Part shown: in pieces, positions 23,963 to 32,362 of the stretch
Numbering within the stretch: the first letter of the stretch is position 1
How the letters are laid out: each line of letters begins with the position of its first letter
DNA from: Paenibacillus_T sp033239625
GTDB lineage: Bacteria > Bacillota > Bacilli > Paenibacillales > Paenibacillaceae
Assembly (NCBI RefSeq): GCF_033239625.1
Contig: NZ_BTCK01000035.1
Location: 1-64,000, forward strand
DNA length: 64,000 bases
Reading direction: 5' to 3'
Position numbers and translations under genes: made by a program
Notes under the pieces: model-generated
Databases searched by the model: none
Told to the model about the DNA's origin: nothing
The model's input: the letters and a program-made list of their open reading frames with translations, nothing else

Positions 23963-24865
23963 GTGGAGATGGTAGAGTCATTAAGTTTGTTGGAACGCAT
24001 TCGGGGCGGCCTATACGGTGTCGCCGTGGGAGATGCACTCGGAGGAACGACGGAATTCATGTCGAGGACGGGGATACAGAAGACGCATGGTTATCTGACG
24101 GAAATCATCGGCGGCGGTGTGTGGGGCCTGGAGCCAGGCGAAGTGACGGACGACACGATGATGACGCTGTGCGTGGCGAATGGCATTATGGAGCAGCCCG
24201 ATGCGCCGATGGCGGCGATCGGGGAGCATTTTCTAGCATGGTATCGGTCCGATCCCAAGGATATCGGCAACATTATTCGGCGAGTATTCGGCAGGTATGA
24301 CGGCGATTGGATGGAAGCTGCATTTGTAGCGCATATGGACTTGGGACAGAGCGCTGGTAACGGGGCGTTGATGCGCTGCTTGCCAGTAGCGCTGGCATAC
24401 GACAATTTGGAGGAAATGGAGCGGGTCTCCCGGCAGCAGGCGAAGATGACGCATTACGACGAGCGCTGCGCTGCAACCTGTGCGATGTACAATCGGATTG
24501 CGTATCGGATGCTGGCAGAGAGAGCAGAGCTGAGAGAGACTATTGCGGTCGAGATCGCTGACACCGAATATGCTGACCTGCTCCAGCCCGGTGCGCATCC
24601 GGGTTGCGAGCCAACGGGCTATGTCGTTGATACGCTGCGCTGGGTGCTCCATCTGCTGCTAACCTCGAACAGCTTCGAAGAGGTCGTTCAGCGAGCAGCC
24701 AACGAGGGCGGCGACTCGGACACGATCGGGGCAATAGCCGGTGGCTTGGCTGGTATTCACTATGGGTATACGGGCATTCCGCAGCGTTATGCGGAGCGGA
24801 TTTTGATCAAAGAGAAGTTGGATATGTTGAGTGAGCAATTGAATGCGCTGCGGCTCGGCCGATAG
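23963..24865 (+). CDS. ADP-ribosylglycohydrolase family protein
   Basis: The 300-residue protein is a DraG/ARH-type hydrolase. It has the N-terminal GVAVGDALGGTTEF, the metal-binding EVTDDTMM (about 60-67) and the C-terminal NEGGDSDTIGAIAGGLAGIHYG (about 248-269), which together supply the two-metal site. These enzymes remove ADP-ribose from proteins or small adducts. It lies 29 bp after nadR behind GAAGGGAG and so is in the NAD-salvage operon; no ADP-ribosyltransferase is visible nearby. The start is GTG 23963, or ATG 23969. Confidence 0.9.
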   Translation: MEMVESLSLLERIRGGLYGVAVGDALGGTTEFMSRTGIQKTHGYLTEIIGGGVWGLEPGEVTDDTMMTLCVANGIMEQPDAPMAAIGEHFLAWYRSDPKDIGNIIRRVFGRYDGDWMEAAFVAHMDLGQSAGNGALMRCLPVALAYDNLEEMERVSRQQAKMTHYDERCAATCAMYNRIAYRMLAERAELRETIAVEIADTEYADLLQPGAHPGCEPTGYVVDTLRWVLHLLLTSNSFEEVVQRAANEGGDSDTIGAIAGGLAGIHYGYTGIPQRYAERILIKEKLDMLSEQLNALRLGR

Positions 24866-25039
24866 CGTGGACAAATCAAAGCACTCACGCACAGGAAGCG
24901 GAGAACAGGCTGCAATTGCCCGGATGCCATTCCTCTAACGGATACCACAGTGATTATTACGGCCAATACGTCGGGATTACGCGTGTAACGGTTGTGAGAG
25001 TGGCTATTGTAGAAAAATGAGGCTATAGGGGCCCGTGTA

Positions 25040-25102
25040 GAGCTAATAAGCTCGAAAACACCCTTTAGAAATCAAAATGGCACGTTTCAGCCTAAATAGG
25101 CT
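25040..25102. repeat. candidate intergenic repeat element with two hairpins
   Basis: Two small palindromes, GAGCTAATAAGCTC (25040-25053) and AGCCTAAATAGGCT (25089-25102), flank a CCCTTTAG...ATCAAAATGGC core. The style resembles short dispersed intergenic repeats of Paenibacillus genomes. Only one copy is in the window. The rest of the 24866-25185 gap shows nothing coding. Confidence 0.4.
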
Positions 25103-25185
25103 CATACGGCAACCTTTAGTAACGCTGTAACGGCCTAGTTGTGCGGGCAGCCGCACCTGTAATAAAATCGTATATACTTTCAACG

Positions 25186-25210
25186 AAGGCCTTCCCTCGG
25201 GAGGCCTTTT
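25186..25210 (+). terminator. intrinsic terminator
   Basis: The stem AAGGCCT-CC/GG-AGGCCTT with a short CTC loop and T-run lies upstream of adenine deaminase. It probably ends the NAD operon, or attenuates the next gene 87 nt later. Confidence 0.7.
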
Positions 25211-25296
25211 CTGGTCGTCTGCGGATAATTCCCAGCAATCAACCGAACAATAAAAGTTGGTCTAGTTCCAGCTTGTTCGCAAAGGAGCCCTTATAA

Positions 25297-27057
25297 ATGA
25301 AAATAAATGCAGCCGTATTGAAGAAGAGAGTTGCCGTCGCGGCCAGGCGAGAGCCAGCCGATACAGTCGTGAAGAACGGAACGATCGTCAACGTATTCAC
25401 GGGACGGATGATGGAGGGCGACATCGCGATTGTGGATGGCGTCATTGCGGGGATCGGTACATATGAAGGGCGCGAAACGATTGATGCGAGTGGCAAAATC
25501 ATCGTTCCCGGCCTAATCGACGGCCATGTCCATATCGAGAGCTCGATGCTGCTTCCACGGGAGTTCGCGAAGGTCGTATTGCCGCATGGCGTTACAACTG
25601 TCGTTACCGATCCGCATGAAATTGCGAACGTAGCGGGAGCGGACGGCATTCAGTATATGCTCGATGACGCAGAGGGCTTGCCTCTGGACGCGTATGTCAT
25701 GCTGCCATCCTGCGTACCCGCGACTGAATTCGAGAGCAATGGGGCAACGCTGAATGCGGACCAACTGGCGCCTTTCCTCTCGGACCCTCAAGTGCTGGGG
25801 CTTGCGGAAGTAATGGATTTCCCCTCGGTGGCACGCGGGGATGATCGCATGATGGACAAGCTCGTGACAACCCAGCGCCATAATGGCTTAATTGATGGGC
25901 ATGCAGCGGGTATCGGCAGAGACGATCTTAACATCTACATGGCAGCGGGCATTCGAACCGATCACGAAGGCATCAACAGCCAGGAGGCACAGGACCGGCT
26001 GGATCTAGGGATGTACTTGATGATACGCGAAGGCACAGTAGCGAAGGATATGGAGGCCATGCTGCCGGTCATCACCGAGCGTAATGCGAGGAGATGCGTG
26101 TTCGTCACCGACGATAAGCTGCCGGACGATCTAATAGAAGAAGGCAGCGTCGACCACATCGTACGTCTTGCCATTCAGAAGGGCTTGGACCCGATTATTG
26201 CTGTACAAATGGTGACGATCAACACGGCCGAATGCTTCGGACTTCGTCATCTAGGGGCAATTGCAGCAGGCTATCAGGCAGACTTCCTGCTGTTGGATGA
26301 CTTAAATAGCTTATCGATTGATCAGGTGTACAAAAAGGGACAGCTTGTCGCTCGCGATCAGAAGATCATCGATGCGGCATTCGGCAGCAGTCAACCGACG
26401 ACATCTCAGCGCCATCCGCTTCCTAAGCTGCATGTGAAGGGAATGACGCAGGACGATTTGAACCTCCCGGTGCAATCGAACGAGTGCAATGTCATCGAGA
26501 TTATTCCGAACTCACTCGTTACCCGTCATCGAGTCGAGACGGTCAAGGTGAAGGACGGGTTGTTCATCAGCGATACCGAGAACGATCAGTTGAAGCTGGC
26601 TGTTGTTGAACGGCATAAAGCGACCGGCAATATCGGTCTGGGGATCGTTAAGGGGTTTCAGTTGAAGGAAGGTGCGATTGCGACCACGATCGCGCATGAT
26701 TCGCATAATATTGTTGTGGTCGGCACGTCGGATGATGCGATGATGATCGCGATTCAGGAGCTGCAGGCAAGCAATGGCGGGATCGTCGTCGTCGACAGTC
26801 AGGACGTTAGAGCCGTACTTCCGCTTCCAGTCGCGGGTCTCATGTCGGACCGCCCCTATGAGGAAGTGTACGAATCGCTGAAGGGATTGAATGAAGCTAT
26901 TGCACGTATTGGTGCGACGACGGCCTTCAATCCGTGCCTCATGCTGTCTTTCCTGACGCTGCCCGTGATCCCGGAGCTGAAGCTGACGGATCGGGGCTTG
27001 TTCGAGTTCTCGTCCAACTCGCATATTGACGTTTCGGTTAGTCCGATTAAGGCGTGA
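25297..27057 (+). CDS. ade: adenine deaminase
   Basis: The 586-residue amidohydrolase-family enzyme converts adenine to hypoxanthine and ammonia in purine salvage. It has the metal-binding HVHIESSM (His77, His79), the family-typical PHGVTTVVTDPHEIANV, GHAAGIG, and the FVTDDKLPDDL segment, with the full C-terminal ade domain ending in ...FNPCLMLSFLTLPVIPELKLTDRGLFE. AAAGGAG precedes the ATG. Length and motifs match the AdeC/Ade family throughout. No purine riboswitch consensus is seen in the leader. Confidence 0.96.
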   Translation: MKINAAVLKKRVAVAARREPADTVVKNGTIVNVFTGRMMEGDIAIVDGVIAGIGTYEGRETIDASGKIIVPGLIDGHVHIESSMLLPREFAKVVLPHGVTTVVTDPHEIANVAGADGIQYMLDDAEGLPLDAYVMLPSCVPATEFESNGATLNADQLAPFLSDPQVLGLAEVMDFPSVARGDDRMMDKLVTTQRHNGLIDGHAAGIGRDDLNIYMAAGIRTDHEGINSQEAQDRLDLGMYLMIREGTVAKDMEAMLPVITERNARRCVFVTDDKLPDDLIEEGSVDHIVRLAIQKGLDPIIAVQMVTINTAECFGLRHLGAIAAGYQADFLLLDDLNSLSIDQVYKKGQLVARDQKIIDAAFGSSQPTTSQRHPLPKLHVKGMTQDDLNLPVQSNECNVIEIIPNSLVTRHRVETVKVKDGLFISDTENDQLKLAVVERHKATGNIGLGIVKGFQLKEGAIATTIAHDSHNIVVVGTSDDAMMIAIQELQASNGGIVVVDSQDVRAVLPLPVAGLMSDRPYEEVYESLKGLNEAIARIGATTAFNPCLMLSFLTLPVIPELKLTDRGLFEFSSNSHIDVSVSPIKA

Positions 27058-27084
27058 GCCTCTCTAGAAAAAGGAGCAAACCCG

Positions 27085-27651
27085 ATGCGATCCTTCATCC
27101 TGATCTGTCTTCTGTTAGTCGGCATATTCACGATGCAAACAACTGCCGCCGCGGCACCGTCCAGCGATAAGCCGCCGCCATTCGATCAGGTTCTGCTCGA
27201 CAATGGCTTTGAGCCAGTCGAATCGGCCTTGAAGAAGTGCGAGGCAGATGCCCATCGAGAGCTGTCGCTGCCTTATAAGCTGCCGCCTGTGCCGTTCACG
27301 TTTCAGTTGGCTCAATTTCGTGGATGCAGTGAAGGTCTCAATGACAATCTGCGGATTGAATATTTGAATGAGAAGCATGGTAAGATCCATTACATTATGG
27401 ATATAAGGCCAATAGAGAGGAAGCTAAGCTTTAGGAAAACGAGGGCGAAGCATGTTTACAAACTCAAAGACGGCAGCGAAGCCCTATTCCTAGAGTATCG
27501 GTCACCCAAGAAGCTGTCGAAGCATGAGAGAGGCTTCAATGCGCTTGTATCCGAGCATGAGGGATGGCAGTATTATCTGGCCATCGATTGCCGCATTCAG
27601 AAACAGGTGCCCGCGGAGGCGCTCGTCGCGATAGCAAACTCGGTTAGATGA
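27085..27651 (+). CDS. hypothetical secreted protein
   Basis: The 188-residue protein has a clear signal peptide (MRSFILICLLLVGIFTMQTTAAAA, cleavage near 24) followed by a soluble domain. The tail (EALFLEYRSPKKL...SEHEGWQYYLAIDCRIQKQVPAEALVAIANSV) resembles the end of DUF4367-type extracytoplasmic domains, but the family is not certain. Two Cys (in KKCEAD and RGCSEG) could form a disulphide. AAAGGAG lies upstream; the gene is 27 bp after ade and probably in the same transcript. Confidence 0.7.
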   Translation: MRSFILICLLLVGIFTMQTTAAAAPSSDKPPPFDQVLLDNGFEPVESALKKCEADAHRELSLPYKLPPVPFTFQLAQFRGCSEGLNDNLRIEYLNEKHGKIHYIMDIRPIERKLSFRKTRAKHVYKLKDGSEALFLEYRSPKKLSKHERGFNALVSEHEGWQYYLAIDCRIQKQVPAEALVAIANSVR

Positions 27652-27664
27652 TAGTAACGACGGG

Positions 27665-27700
27665 AAAGCATTCCGCTGCAGCAAAGCGGAATGCTTTTTT
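27665..27700 (+). terminator. intrinsic terminator
   Basis: The stem AAAGCATTCCGCT/AGCGGAATGCTTT is followed by a T-run and closes the ade transcript. Confidence 0.9.
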
Positions 27701-27714
27701 GGCACAGACCCATC

Positions 27715-28125
27715 TTAGCTCCCGCAGTTCGCCCGATACCACTCTAACGCCCTGCGCTCTAGATCCTTCAGGAACGCATCTTTGCCGTCCGAATAGGCTT
27801 CAATATCGGTGGGGAACTGAGCGACGAGGCCTGCTTTAAGCTCTCCGTACTGCTGTGCATCCCAAGGATGCGCCCGCAGATAGTCGCGTACAGCCAGATG
27901 GCGGATCGTATCCTTGAGGTTGTCCGCTTGGAACACATGCACCTGATGCGTGCGATAGTCGCCGCCTTTGCGATAATATCGCCGGCCCCGCATGCCGAAT
28001 TCGCCCATACATTCGTACCCAAGCGCAGTCATCTCCGCATTATAGGCATCCATGTTGCTGATGTCCCGAACAACTGGCATCATATCGATAATCGGCTTGG
28101 CACTAAGTCCAGGAACCGAAGTGCC
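27715..28125 (-). pseudogene. GrpB-family protein, 5' part missing
   Basis: The frame encodes the C-terminal two thirds of a GrpB/UPF0157-type nucleotidyltransferase-like protein: the conserved GTSVPGLSAKPIIDMMPVV, then the body through HVFQADNLKDTIRHLAVRDYLRAHPWDAQQYGELK. The ATG at 28083 is internal to the conserved GTSVPGL...D block, which continues upstream in frame to about 28125. It then meets a stop about seven codons further. The first ~50 residues of the family are therefore lost at a junction with an unrelated gene fragment. Confidence 0.75.
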
Positions 28126-28133
28126 TGACGCCG

Positions 28134-28250
28134 CAGGATAAGAAGCAGTTCATCAAAGAGGTGCAGCGCATTAATCAAGCATTCCCGGCAAGCTATCAGG
28201 TGCTGTTCGGGAAGAAGAGGTGCAGCTGCGGGCTGGCGAAGGATATATAG
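28134..28250 (+). pseudogene. orphan 3' end of an unidentified gene
   Basis: A 38-codon open segment with a natural-looking composition encodes a C-terminus: QDKKQFIKEVQRINQAFP through KKRCSCGLAKDI, then TAG. It has no start or RBS and begins exactly where the truncated GrpB frame on the other strand ends. It looks like the remaining tail of a deleted gene. The parent family is not recognised. Confidence 0.5.
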
Positions 28251-28288
28251 TCACGAGCTATAAGTTAGCCCATAAGCACGAGTGTGGG

Positions 28289-28329
28289 GCGCAGTCGGAC
28301 GGGGAAACCTGTTAGGACTGCGCTTTTTT
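28289..28329 (+). terminator. intrinsic terminator
   Basis: The stem GCGCAGTC/GACTGCGC is followed by TTTTTTTG. It would have ended the lost gene whose tail lies at 28134-28250. Confidence 0.75.
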
Positions 28330-28405
28330 GTAATACGGCGATTCCGGCTGCGTGTATAGTAAAACTCAAGAAGGCTGTTCATGACGAGGCCAATAGGAGA
28401 GGAGC

Positions 28406-28993
28406 ATGTGGAAGATGGCAGCATCGAATTCTATCCGCTATATCGACTTCAACAATGCCGCAGAGTGGGAAAGCTGGCTTGGCAATCACCATAATAAACA
28501 GGAGGACGCTTGGCTGCGGATTGCTAAGAAGGGCTCCGGTGTCCAGTCCATCACGATCGCGGAAGCACTGGACATTGCGCTCTGTTATGGCTGGATCGAC
28601 AGCCATCGGAAGTCGTTCGACCAGCAGTATTATCTACAGCGGTATTCTCCAAGGCGTACAAAGAGTCCGTGGTCATTGGTCAATGTGAAGAAGGCGGAGC
28701 AGTTAATCGAGACGGGGCGGATGAAGGATCCTGGCTATGCCGAAATCGACCTCGCGCGTAAGGATGGGAGATGGGACTCCGCTTATGAATCACAGAAGAC
28801 CGCCATCGTACCGCCAGATCTGGTAAGCGCACTGGAGCATCATGAACAGGCTCGACAGGCATTCGATCGGCTCGATAAGACCGCGCAGTATATGATTTTC
28901 CTGCCTATTCTGAAAGCAGCAACAGAACGAAGCCGTATCACCCAGCTGCAGAAGGCGATTGCGAAGCTGGAGGCGGCGGGGCAGCCACACTAA
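28406..28993 (+). CDS. YdeI/OmpD-associated family protein
   Basis: The 195-residue protein belongs to the YdeI-like family. Typical parts are AAEWESWLGNHHNKQEDAWLRIAKKGS, the central SITIAEALDIALCYGWIDSHRKSFD, the RYSPRRTKSPWSLVNVKKAEQLIETGRM block and a C-terminal helical part. The family is implicated in stress or antimicrobial-peptide tolerance in some bacteria; the biochemical role is unknown. The start has AGGAG 7 nt upstream. It is convergent with the AraC gene, with a 4-bp overlap of 3' ends. Confidence 0.85.
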   Translation: MWKMAASNSIRYIDFNNAAEWESWLGNHHNKQEDAWLRIAKKGSGVQSITIAEALDIALCYGWIDSHRKSFDQQYYLQRYSPRRTKSPWSLVNVKKAEQLIETGRMKDPGYAEIDLARKDGRWDSAYESQKTAIVPPDLVSALEHHEQARQAFDRLDKTAQYMIFLPILKAATERSRITQLQKAIAKLEAAGQPH

Positions 28994-29823
28994 TCCGTTT
29001 GACGATCGGCATCCAATGCTTTCTTATATTGCAGAGGCGTTCTACCCGTGACCCGTTTGAAGTCGGTAATAAAATGCTGCTGGCTGCTGTAACCATGCGA
29101 ATAGGCGAGATCCGCCCAATCGTGCGCATCGCTGTCCCGAATGGACCTCGCTGCCGCAAGCAGCTTGTTGCGCTGCAACTGCCATTTGACGCCGATGCCG
29201 ACGTACGACTGAAATAGCTGCTGCAGCCATCGCTCGCTTCGACCCGACCATTGCGCCACTTCCTTCACAGTCTGCAAGTCTTCACGTTCAATCGCCGCAA
29301 TGATATTGTTTATGACCTCGATGTTCGGATCCATCTGCGGATGATTCGCTTCAATTAACTCGGCTAGTACAGTCACACCTTCATCATCACCCAATGTCAG
29401 GACATGCGCAATGAACGCAGGATCGGCCGCGGCGAATACATCCTGCAAGGGGATCGTCCCATTGTGCAAGCCGTCCATCGATCCGCCCCAGAACGCGTGA
29501 AATGCACCCGGATGCAATCGTGCGCCGATAATTCGGCCTTTATCCACCGCGGTATAGTCGCGCTTGTCGCGGAACGTACATTGAATGCCCGATTGCTGCT
29601 CCGATAAGAAAACGTCTACGTAAGGTCGGTGCATGACCTGCTCCGAGACATAGGGCTCGTCTGCTGATCGGTTCCATGCAATCGTCCAGAAGTGATCGAC
29701 GAACGGGGTTAGCTCGTCTGGCGGCAGATAGGTCTGGAATACAACATGCTGTTCATCCCCGTCAGGATTCAAACGGCCGAGAGGCGTATAAATCGATGCG
29801 GATTTCTGTAATACACCGCGCAT
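28990..29823 (-). CDS. AraC-family transcriptional regulator
   Basis: The 277-residue protein has an N-terminal region typical of DUF6597-type AraC regulators (YLPPDELTPFVDHFWTIAWN ... HRPYVDVFLSE) and C-terminal paired HTHs (TVKEVAQWSGRSERWLQQLFQSYVG and DLAYSHGYSSQQHFITDFKRVTGRTPLQYKK). The start at 29823 has AGGTGATG upstream; the longer frame to 29964 would enter the divergent VOC gene. Being divergent from the VOC protein gene (57-bp gap), it probably regulates it. Confidence 0.88.
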   Translation of the reverse strand: MRGVLQKSASIYTPLGRLNPDGDEQHVVFQTYLPPDELTPFVDHFWTIAWNRSADEPYVSEQVMHRPYVDVFLSEQQSGIQCTFRDKRDYTAVDKGRIIGARLHPGAFHAFWGGSMDGLHNGTIPLQDVFAAADPAFIAHVLTLGDDEGVTVLAELIEANHPQMDPNIEVINNIIAAIEREDLQTVKEVAQWSGRSERWLQQLFQSYVGIGVKWQLQRNKLLAAARSIRDSDAHDWADLAYSHGYSSQQHFITDFKRVTGRTPLQYKKALDADRQTD

Positions 29824-29880
29824 AGCATCACCTACAATTGAGATATAATTTAATTTACCATAGAATGGAGATAGAATAAT

Positions 29881-30345
29881 ATGACAAATCAACCAAACCA
29901 GCCATCCCTGCGCGGAATGGCGAATGTTAGCTTCTGGGCGGACGATCTTCAAGCGGCTAGACAATGGTATACGAGACTGCTAGGGATCGAGCCGTATTTT
30001 CAAAGCCCAAATGCCGACAATCCAGCATATCTGGAATATCGGATCGGGGATTATCAGAACGAGCTGGGCATTATCGATAAGAAGTATGCGCCTAAGACGG
30101 CCAGCTTGAATGGTGCAGGAGGAGCGACGCTGTACTGGCATGTCGATGATGTCGCGGGCATGCTGGAGCGGCTGAAAGATCTTGGAGCAACCGAGTACGA
30201 ACCCTTGACGGAGCGCGGCGTGAACTGGTTCACCGCATCGGTAGAGGATCCATTCGGCAACATCATTGGCTTGATCCACAGTCCGCATTACAAGGAGATA
30301 TGGAACGCCATTCATAGCGCTCAGGAAGCGAGTGGCTCTGTATAA
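29881..30345 (+). CDS. VOC (glyoxalase/bleomycin-resistance) family protein
   Basis: The 154-residue protein has two beta-alpha-beta-beta-beta modules: MANVSFWADDLQAARQWYTRLLGIEP at the start and TLYWHVDDVAGMLERLKDLGATEYEPL later, ending VEDPFGNIIGLIHSPHY. Metal ligands are not all obvious, so it may be an enzyme or a binding/resistance protein. GGAGATAG precedes the ATG. It is divergent from the AraC gene. Confidence 0.87.
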   Translation: MTNQPNQPSLRGMANVSFWADDLQAARQWYTRLLGIEPYFQSPNADNPAYLEYRIGDYQNELGIIDKKYAPKTASLNGAGGATLYWHVDDVAGMLERLKDLGATEYEPLTERGVNWFTASVEDPFGNIIGLIHSPHYKEIWNAIHSAQEASGSV

Positions 30346-30462
30346 ATTGAATCTGGGAGAGTCGTTGAGATGTCACGGCAGACTGAAGTCGAACAGCTGG
30401 TTCATGCGAATATGCCGATCTGCCGATTGGGGGCTTCTGAGCAAGCTGCATATATACCGAGA

Positions 30463-30500
30463 AAGGTCATCCGCGCGGGATGGCCTTGTCTCTGTTTTAT
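30463..30500 (+). terminator. intrinsic terminator
   Basis: The stem AAGGTCATCC/GGGATGGCCTT with a GCGC loop is followed by a T-rich stretch, ending the VOC transcript. Confidence 0.7.
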
Positions 30501-30539
30501 TTGGAATAGATACAAGAGCTGATCGAGGAGCTGACCCTA

Positions 30540-31259
30540 CTGGACGTATTCACGAAGCTGGAGTCATACATACCGGGATTGAAGCTTTACTGCCGTTCCC
30601 TTACTAATAACGATTGGGATGCAGAGGACCTGATGCAGGATGCCCTGACGAAGGCGGTTGTCGCCTTGGAGCAGGACCCCCGGCGGCAGCTTAACCGATC
30701 ATTCCTGTTCCGCATTGCCAAGAACGCTTGGATCGATCGGTATCGGAGGGAACGCAAGAGGCATGGCGATAGCTCATTCGACGAGGCTCATCTTAAGGTT
30801 GTGCCATTCACCGTGGACAGTGGATTGGCTCGCGAACTGCTCGAGCAGCTGGCAGAATCACTGAACCCGAGACAGATGGTGCTTGTTATTCTGATCGATG
30901 CTTTCGCATTCACTGCAGCGGAGTCCGCTGAACTGCTCCGCATGACGGAAGGTGCGGTGAAGGAAGGGCTGAAGCGGGCGCGCCGGCGGCTGCAATCATT
31001 CACGGACGGGGATCGACATAACATTGGGCGGAACTATGGTCGGTCCAAGAAACAGAATGACCCGGTTATGACGGCTTCGTTGTTCGAGACATTCCTGCAA
31101 GGCTTCCGCGAAGGCGACGCAGGCATGATCTGTCGAGCCTACTTCAGCCTCGCCGCTCAGGGCGTGACGATTCAGAAGGTGTCGCGGGAGGCAGGTCGTT
31201 ACTCGTTTACGGTACGGGACCCGAATGGACATCTCATCGAATTGTTTCAAATTATTTGA
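30540..31259 (+). CDS. ECF sigma factor with C-terminal VOC-like tail
   Basis: The protein has ECF region 2 (SYIPGLKLYCRSLTNNDWDAEDLMQDALTKAVVAL) and region 4 (LNPRQMVLVILIDAFAFTAAESAELLRMTEGAVKEGLKRARRRLQ). A tail of about 75 residues then contains FLQGFREGDAGMICRAYFSLAAQG and ends YSFTVRDPNGHLIELFQII, the last strand of a VOC fold. The start is unclear. The TTG at 30579 has no RBS and cuts region 2, while a CTG at 30540 lies 9 nt after AGGAG and gives MDVFTKLESYIPGL, a typical ECF N-terminus; an in-frame stop is at 30507. The gene may be decaying. Confidence 0.65.
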   Translation: MDVFTKLESYIPGLKLYCRSLTNNDWDAEDLMQDALTKAVVALEQDPRRQLNRSFLFRIAKNAWIDRYRRERKRHGDSSFDEAHLKVVPFTVDSGLARELLEQLAESLNPRQMVLVILIDAFAFTAAESAELLRMTEGAVKEGLKRARRRLQSFTDGDRHNIGRNYGRSKKQNDPVMTASLFETFLQGFREGDAGMICRAYFSLAAQGVTIQKVSREAGRYSFTVRDPNGHLIELFQII

Positions 31260-31329
31260 TCATACCCGTTTCTACACGACCACAATCTTCGTTATAGATA
31301 CCGAATAACAACCGAGGAGGAGTAATGCA

Positions 31330-31731
31330 ATGTCTATTCAGGTGAAAAATTATGCCGTCATCTCGCTGCCCGTCCGCGATCTGACCGTATCGCTCAAGTG
31401 GTACAAGGAGCTGCTCGGTATACCGTTCTCGTTCGATTACACGGAAGGCGATACCGAGGCTTGGCTCAATGTAGCGGGTGTCGGCCTAGGACTGGTTCTG
31501 TGCCCTGATGTTCCGAAGATGGACTTCACGAACAGCCGAGGTCAGCTTCAACCGCTTATTTCGCTCCAAGTGGATAACATTCATGAAGCCTACGAAGAGC
31601 TGAAGAGGAAGGGCGCCGATATCGATGAGCTGGTGTACAAGCCGTCTGGCGGATACAGCTTTATTTTCCGCGATCCGGATGGTCATGTAGGCAATCTATG
31701 GGGCGGCTGGCCGCAGGAAGGGGACGAGTAG
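31330..31731 (+). CDS. VOC (glyoxalase-like) family protein
   Basis: The 133-residue VOC-fold protein begins YAVISLPVRDLTVSLKWYKELLGIPF and ends YSFIFRDPDGHVGNLWGGW. Two modules are present and the length is normal for a single-domain VOC protein. Its C-terminal strand resembles the tail of the preceding ECF protein. GAGGAGGAG precedes the ATG. A remnant of a second VOC gene follows 4 bp after the stop. Confidence 0.87.
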   Translation: MSIQVKNYAVISLPVRDLTVSLKWYKELLGIPFSFDYTEGDTEAWLNVAGVGLGLVLCPDVPKMDFTNSRGQLQPLISLQVDNIHEAYEELKRKGADIDELVYKPSGGYSFIFRDPDGHVGNLWGGWPQEGDE

Positions 31732-31734
31732 AGG

Positions 31735-31848
31735 ATGGGCCATGTTGAGACAGCAGCTATTGTGACAAGCTACATCTATCTCCCGGTGTCGGACGTTAGC
31801 CGATCCGGCGAATGGTATACGCAGCAGGTGCGGCCGGCAAAGCAGTAA
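31735..31848 (+). pseudogene. VOC-family remnant (37 codons)
   Basis: The frame encodes a VOC-type N-terminus (AIVTSYIYLPVSDVSRSGEWYTQQV) and stops after 37 codons, far short of the usual 110-150 residues. It starts 4 bp after the preceding VOC gene. About 90 bp of further sequence before the terminator may be decayed coding DNA. It looks like a deleted tandem duplicate. Confidence 0.6.
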
Positions 31849-31940
31849 ATTACATATTCGAGAATATCGCTCTCAGGATTGGATACTCGTATGGCAATAT
31901 TCTCGTGCAGCCTGTCCTGACTTGTCGTATTGATGAAACA

Positions 31941-31972
31941 AAAAGCAACTCCCATCAGGGAGTTGCTTTTTT
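31941..31972 (+). terminator. intrinsic terminator
   Basis: The stem AAAAGCAACTCCC/GGGAGTTGCTTTT has a 4-nt loop and T-run. The following 250 bp up to the sugar-importer promoter shows nothing coding. Confidence 0.9.
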
Positions 31973-32222
31973 AGGTTGAGCGTCTAGGATGTAACATTTG
32001 GAGCATACTCGACTAGAGGTAGATATTAGGATCTATCAATACTAGTGTCAGTAGTCGGGGGGTGGCGGAGATTGTGGGGATGTCCACAGAATCATAAGTC
32101 ATCCTCTATTTCATCATAATCGGGACTGTTGTCATTTTGCATAGGACATAAGTCTTACCAGCTTAAGGTTCTTATAACCGACATGAGGATAGATCAATAA
32201 ACGATGAGAATTGGTCATTGTT

Positions 32223-32262
32223 TTGAAGAAATCGATGTCTTATGCTATGAAAACGCTGTCAT
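32223..32262 (+). promoter_or_regulatory. importer promoter with cre site
   Basis: TTGAAG (32223) and TATGAA (32246) are 17 nt apart. ATGAAAACGCTGTCAT (32247-32262) matches the cre consensus in its central ACGC and outer half-sites with one off-consensus base. CcpA control of a sugar importer is expected. Confidence 0.65.
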
Positions 32263-32362
32263 CACTAGAAAACTTCATAAATTTGGGAAGTAAATTCATA
32301 GGAACTGTCCCGTGGGCAATAGTGAAGTGTACAGACGCAGTACCATAACAGTGAGGAGTGAC

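Noticed and set aside
25186..25297. Purine riboswitch before adenine deaminase.
   Set aside because: No purine-aptamer core or kissing-loop sequence is present; only a simple terminator is seen.
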